The notes beneath the pieces were generated by a model. It did no database searches and was not told the origin of the DNA. It saw nothing but the letters and a program-made list of their open reading frames with translations. A stretch of 64,000 nucleotides of DNA from JABMMZ01 sp964438995 (GTDB taxonomy: Bacteria > Bacteroidota > Bacteroidia > NS11-12g > UBA955): contig CAYTMQ010000010.1 of the NCBI GenBank assembly GCA_964438995.1, positions 1 through 64,000 of the forward strand. The letters run 5' to 3'. Made by a program: the position numbers and the translations under genes. Within the stretch, counting starts at the first letter, position 1. Every line of letters starts with the position of its first letter. Below are positions 62,044-64,000 of this stretch, one piece after another.

Positions 62044-63146
62044 ACATACAATATCTCGATTTATTAAAAATCAATCAATCAATGAAGGCTGAATTGATGC
62101 AAGCTTTTGAAGCATCATTTGATTCAGGATGGTACATTCTTGGCAGTAAGGTCAAAGATTTTGAAAATGAATATGCAAACTATTCAAATACCAAATCATG
62201 TATTGGTGTTGCTAATGGTTTAGATGCATTGATTCTATCGTTAAAAGTACTTGATATAAAAGAAGGTGACGAAGTTATAGTTCCATCAAATACCTATATT
62301 GCTTCCTGGCTTGCAGTGTCATATGTTGGTGCTACACCAATCCCAGTTGAACCAAGAAAAGAAACCTGTAATATTGATCCAACTAAAATTGAAGAAAAGA
62401 TTACTTCTAAAACTAAGGCCATTATGCCTGTGAATTTGTATGGTCAAGCCGCCGAATTGGAATTTATATGCAACATTGCTAAAAAACACAATCTATTTGT
62501 TATTGAAGATAATGCTCAAGCACAAGGCGCATATCACAAAGGCAAAATTACTGGTAGCTGGGGTCATATAAATGGAAGCAGTTTTTATCCTGGAAAAAAT
62601 TTGGGTGCTCTTGGAGACGCTGGCGCGATTACTACAAACGACGAACAATTGGACTACAAAGTTAGGGTGCTTAGAAATTATGGTTCAGAAAAGAAATACT
62701 ATAATGAAATAAAAGGTGTTAATTCTAGATTGGATGAGGTTCAAGCGGCTATGCTTTCTATCAAATTAAAATACTTGGATGCTCATAATCAAGAAAGACA
62801 AAGATTGGGTAAATATTACGACGATGGTTTAGCAAATGTGGGTGATATCATATTGCCAAAATGTGCAGATGATTGTAGTACTGTTCATCACATATATCAA
62901 ATAAGAACCAATAGGAGAGATGAACTTCAATCTTATTTATCACAACAAGGAATAGGCACCATAATTCACTATCCAGTGCCACCGCATTTACAAAAAGCTT
63001 ATAAAGAATTGGGGTATAAAAAAGGCGATTTTCCAATTGCTGAAGATATCGCTGAAACAACCCTTAGTTTGCCACTATATCAAGGTATTCCAGAATCAGA
63101 TTTACTGAGAGTAATCGATACAATAAAAACATTTTACAATGGCTAA
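62040..63146 (+). CDS. DegT/DnrJ/EryC1-type sugar aminotransferase (FdtB/QdtB-like)
   Basis: PLP-dependent 3-aminotransferase of the dTDP-3-amino-3,6-dideoxyhexose route. I start it at the ATG at 62040 (MNIQYLDLLKINQSMKAEL), which overlaps the previous stop as ATGA; the longer frame from 62001 is not supported. ASFDSGWYILGSKVKDFENE, GVANGLDALILSL and IEDNAQAQGAYHKG are typical. The PLP lysine is in FYPGKNLGALGDAGAI near residue 185. 368 aa. Overlaps the last gene by 8 bp. RmlA and RmlB, which supply the substrate, are not in the window. Confidence 0.93.
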   Translation: MNIQYLDLLKINQSMKAELMQAFEASFDSGWYILGSKVKDFENEYANYSNTKSCIGVANGLDALILSLKVLDIKEGDEVIVPSNTYIASWLAVSYVGATPIPVEPRKETCNIDPTKIEEKITSKTKAIMPVNLYGQAAELEFICNIAKKHNLFVIEDNAQAQGAYHKGKITGSWGHINGSSFYPGKNLGALGDAGAITTNDEQLDYKVRVLRNYGSEKKYYNEIKGVNSRLDEVQAAMLSIKLKYLDAHNQERQRLGKYYDDGLANVGDIILPKCADDCSTVHHIYQIRTNRRDELQSYLSQQGIGTIIHYPVPPHLQKAYKELGYKKGDFPIAEDIAETTLSLPLYQGIPESDLLRVIDTIKTFYNG

Positions 63147-64000
63147 AATTTCAATTATCATTCCTTGTTATTACAACGAATTAAACATTCCAGAAACTTC
63201 AAAGGAATTGATTGCAAATGAACTGAATTTTCCTTCAGGTACTCAGTTTGAATATGTTTTAGTAGACGATGGTTCGAAAGACAACACCTTTGAAACCCTA
63301 AAACAATTCAAATCCCAATATCCTGATAAAGTTAAAATCGTGAAACTTTCAGGAAATTTTGGAAGTTACAATGCCATACTTGCTGGTATGCAATATGCTA
63401 CAGGAGATTGTAATATTATTATTTCGGCAGATTTACAAGACCCTATTGATTTGATGCCAAAGATGTTTGAACATTGGCAAAAAGGCATAAAGTTGGTTAT
63501 GGGCAATCGTCAAGATCGAGAAGATCCACTTTTGTCAAAGTTATTTGCCAATACCTTTCAATTTTTGGTTAGAAAATATGCATTGAAAAATTTACCTAAG
63601 GGTGGATTTGATTATGTATTATTTGATAAACAATTAAAAGACCAATTGCTATCTATGGATGAAAGAAATTCCAATAGTTTGTATCTTTTAATATGGATGA
63701 AATATGAGTATGTAACTATACCTTATTCGCGTGTTAAAAGAAAAGCAGGCAAGAGTAGATGGACATTATCAAAGAAAATCAAATTGTTTGTTGATTCATT
63801 CGTTGCATTTTCATTTGCTCCTATTAGAATCATTTCTATTTCTGGTTTAACTCTCGGACTAATTTCAATTGTTTACGCTATTTTTATCATGTACAATAAG
63901 TTGGTAGGAAATATAGCAGTAGAGGGCTGGACCACCATGATGTTGGTGTTTTTATTTGTGTCTTCTTTTCAAATGATTTCACTTGGTATCATAGGCGAAT
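63139..64000 (+). CDS. Family 2 glycosyltransferase with C-terminal TM helices (GtrB/ArnC-like), cut off by the window edge
   Basis: The frame opens at ATG 63139 (MAKISIIIPCYYNELNIPET) and continues past the window's end, so 287 residues are seen. VLVDDGSKDNTFETLK near residue 40, the NFGSYNAILAGMQYATGDC region near 75 and IISADLQDPIDLMP near 95 show the catalytic site. From about residue 225 there are two TM helices (IRIISISGLTLGLISIVYAI; TMMLVFLFVSSFQMISLGII), as in GtrB/ArnC/DPM-type polyprenyl-phosphate sugar transferases. Overlaps the aminotransferase gene by 8 bp, so it belongs to the same operon. Confidence 0.9.
   Translation, partial: MAKISIIIPCYYNELNIPETSKELIANELNFPSGTQFEYVLVDDGSKDNTFETLKQFKSQYPDKVKIVKLSGNFGSYNAILAGMQYATGDCNIIISADLQDPIDLMPKMFEHWQKGIKLVMGNRQDREDPLLSKLFANTFQFLVRKYALKNLPKGGFDYVLFDKQLKDQLLSMDERNSNSLYLLIWMKYEYVTIPYSRVKRKAGKSRWTLSKKIKLFVDSFVAFSFAPIRIISISGLTLGLISIVYAIFIMYNKLVGNIAVEGWTTMMLVFLFVSSFQMISLGIIGE

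Overview
The window reads as chromosome from a low-GC (roughly 35%) member of the Bacteroidota, probably in the Chitinophagales/Sphingobacteriales/Flavobacteriales part of that phylum. Signs of this are a gliding-motility/T9SS-type (CHU_C) C-terminal domain, GEVED and PKD surface-protein modules, -33 TTG / -7 TAnnTTTG promoters with no Shine-Dalgarno sequences, a PadR-PspC pair, a BshA bacillithiol enzyme, and a homogentisate/kynurenine aromatic-degradation operon. I see no rRNA, tRNA, CRISPR array, transposase or prophage. The family or genus cannot be fixed from this sequence.

Left part (1-17.4 kb): a truncated secreted GEVED/PKD protein; a LysM glucosaminidase; dsbD-gmhA (translationally coupled, with a good promoter and a downstream hairpin); a comM/yifB ATPase followed by 33-bp tandem repeats; a DUF2306 membrane protein and a YARHG lipoprotein; an orphan membrane protein; a PspC protein with its PadR regulator, which has a perfect inverted-repeat operator; a large BNR/VPS10-type secreted protein; bshA; and a small lipoprotein.

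Middle part (17.4-36.2 kb): a LiaF - DUF4288-like - LytS kinase - LytTR regulator operon preceded by helically phased direct repeats; pheS; an AT-rich gene-free gap; an Ig-like lipoprotein, mnmG and ybeY, with two identical parS-like palindromes written into the ybeY reading frame and a one-mismatch copy in the next gene (a CHU_C surface protein); two coupled M16 peptidase-like genes; a small lipoprotein; and an aromatic catabolic operon (hmgA, hppD, haaO, kmo, kynA) behind an operator-like repeat region.

Right part (36.2-64 kb, all + strand, cut off at the right edge): a surface-polysaccharide locus. It starts with a PglK-like ABC flippase, a Gfo/Idh/MocA oxidoreductase and a DPM1-like glycosyltransferase. 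After a 281-bp leader carrying a hairpin and an ops/JUMPstart-like GC-rich block comes a NusG paralogue (UpxY/RfaH type). Then follow Wzm/Wzt export, a carbamoyltransferase, a GT11 fucosyltransferase, two FkbM methyltransferases, several GT2/GT4 transferases, LegB and PtmE (GDP-sugar synthesis), two large membrane proteins, two acyltransferases, an AsnB-type amidotransferase, and a dTDP-3-acetamido-3,6-dideoxyhexose cassette (FdtA/QdtA-, FdtC/QdtC- and FdtB/QdtB-like). Almost every junction overlaps or is only a few bases long, so this looks like one very long operon that would need processive antitermination.

The items most worth a second look are the parS cluster at mnmG-ybeY (a possible origin-proximal centromere), the phased repeats before the LytTR operon, the ops-like element before the NusG paralogue, -7 promoter elements placed about 4 nt from start codons (possible leaderless mRNAs), and the unusual sugar-chemistry mix of the polysaccharide locus. 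I found no clear evidence of a wholly new enzyme system.
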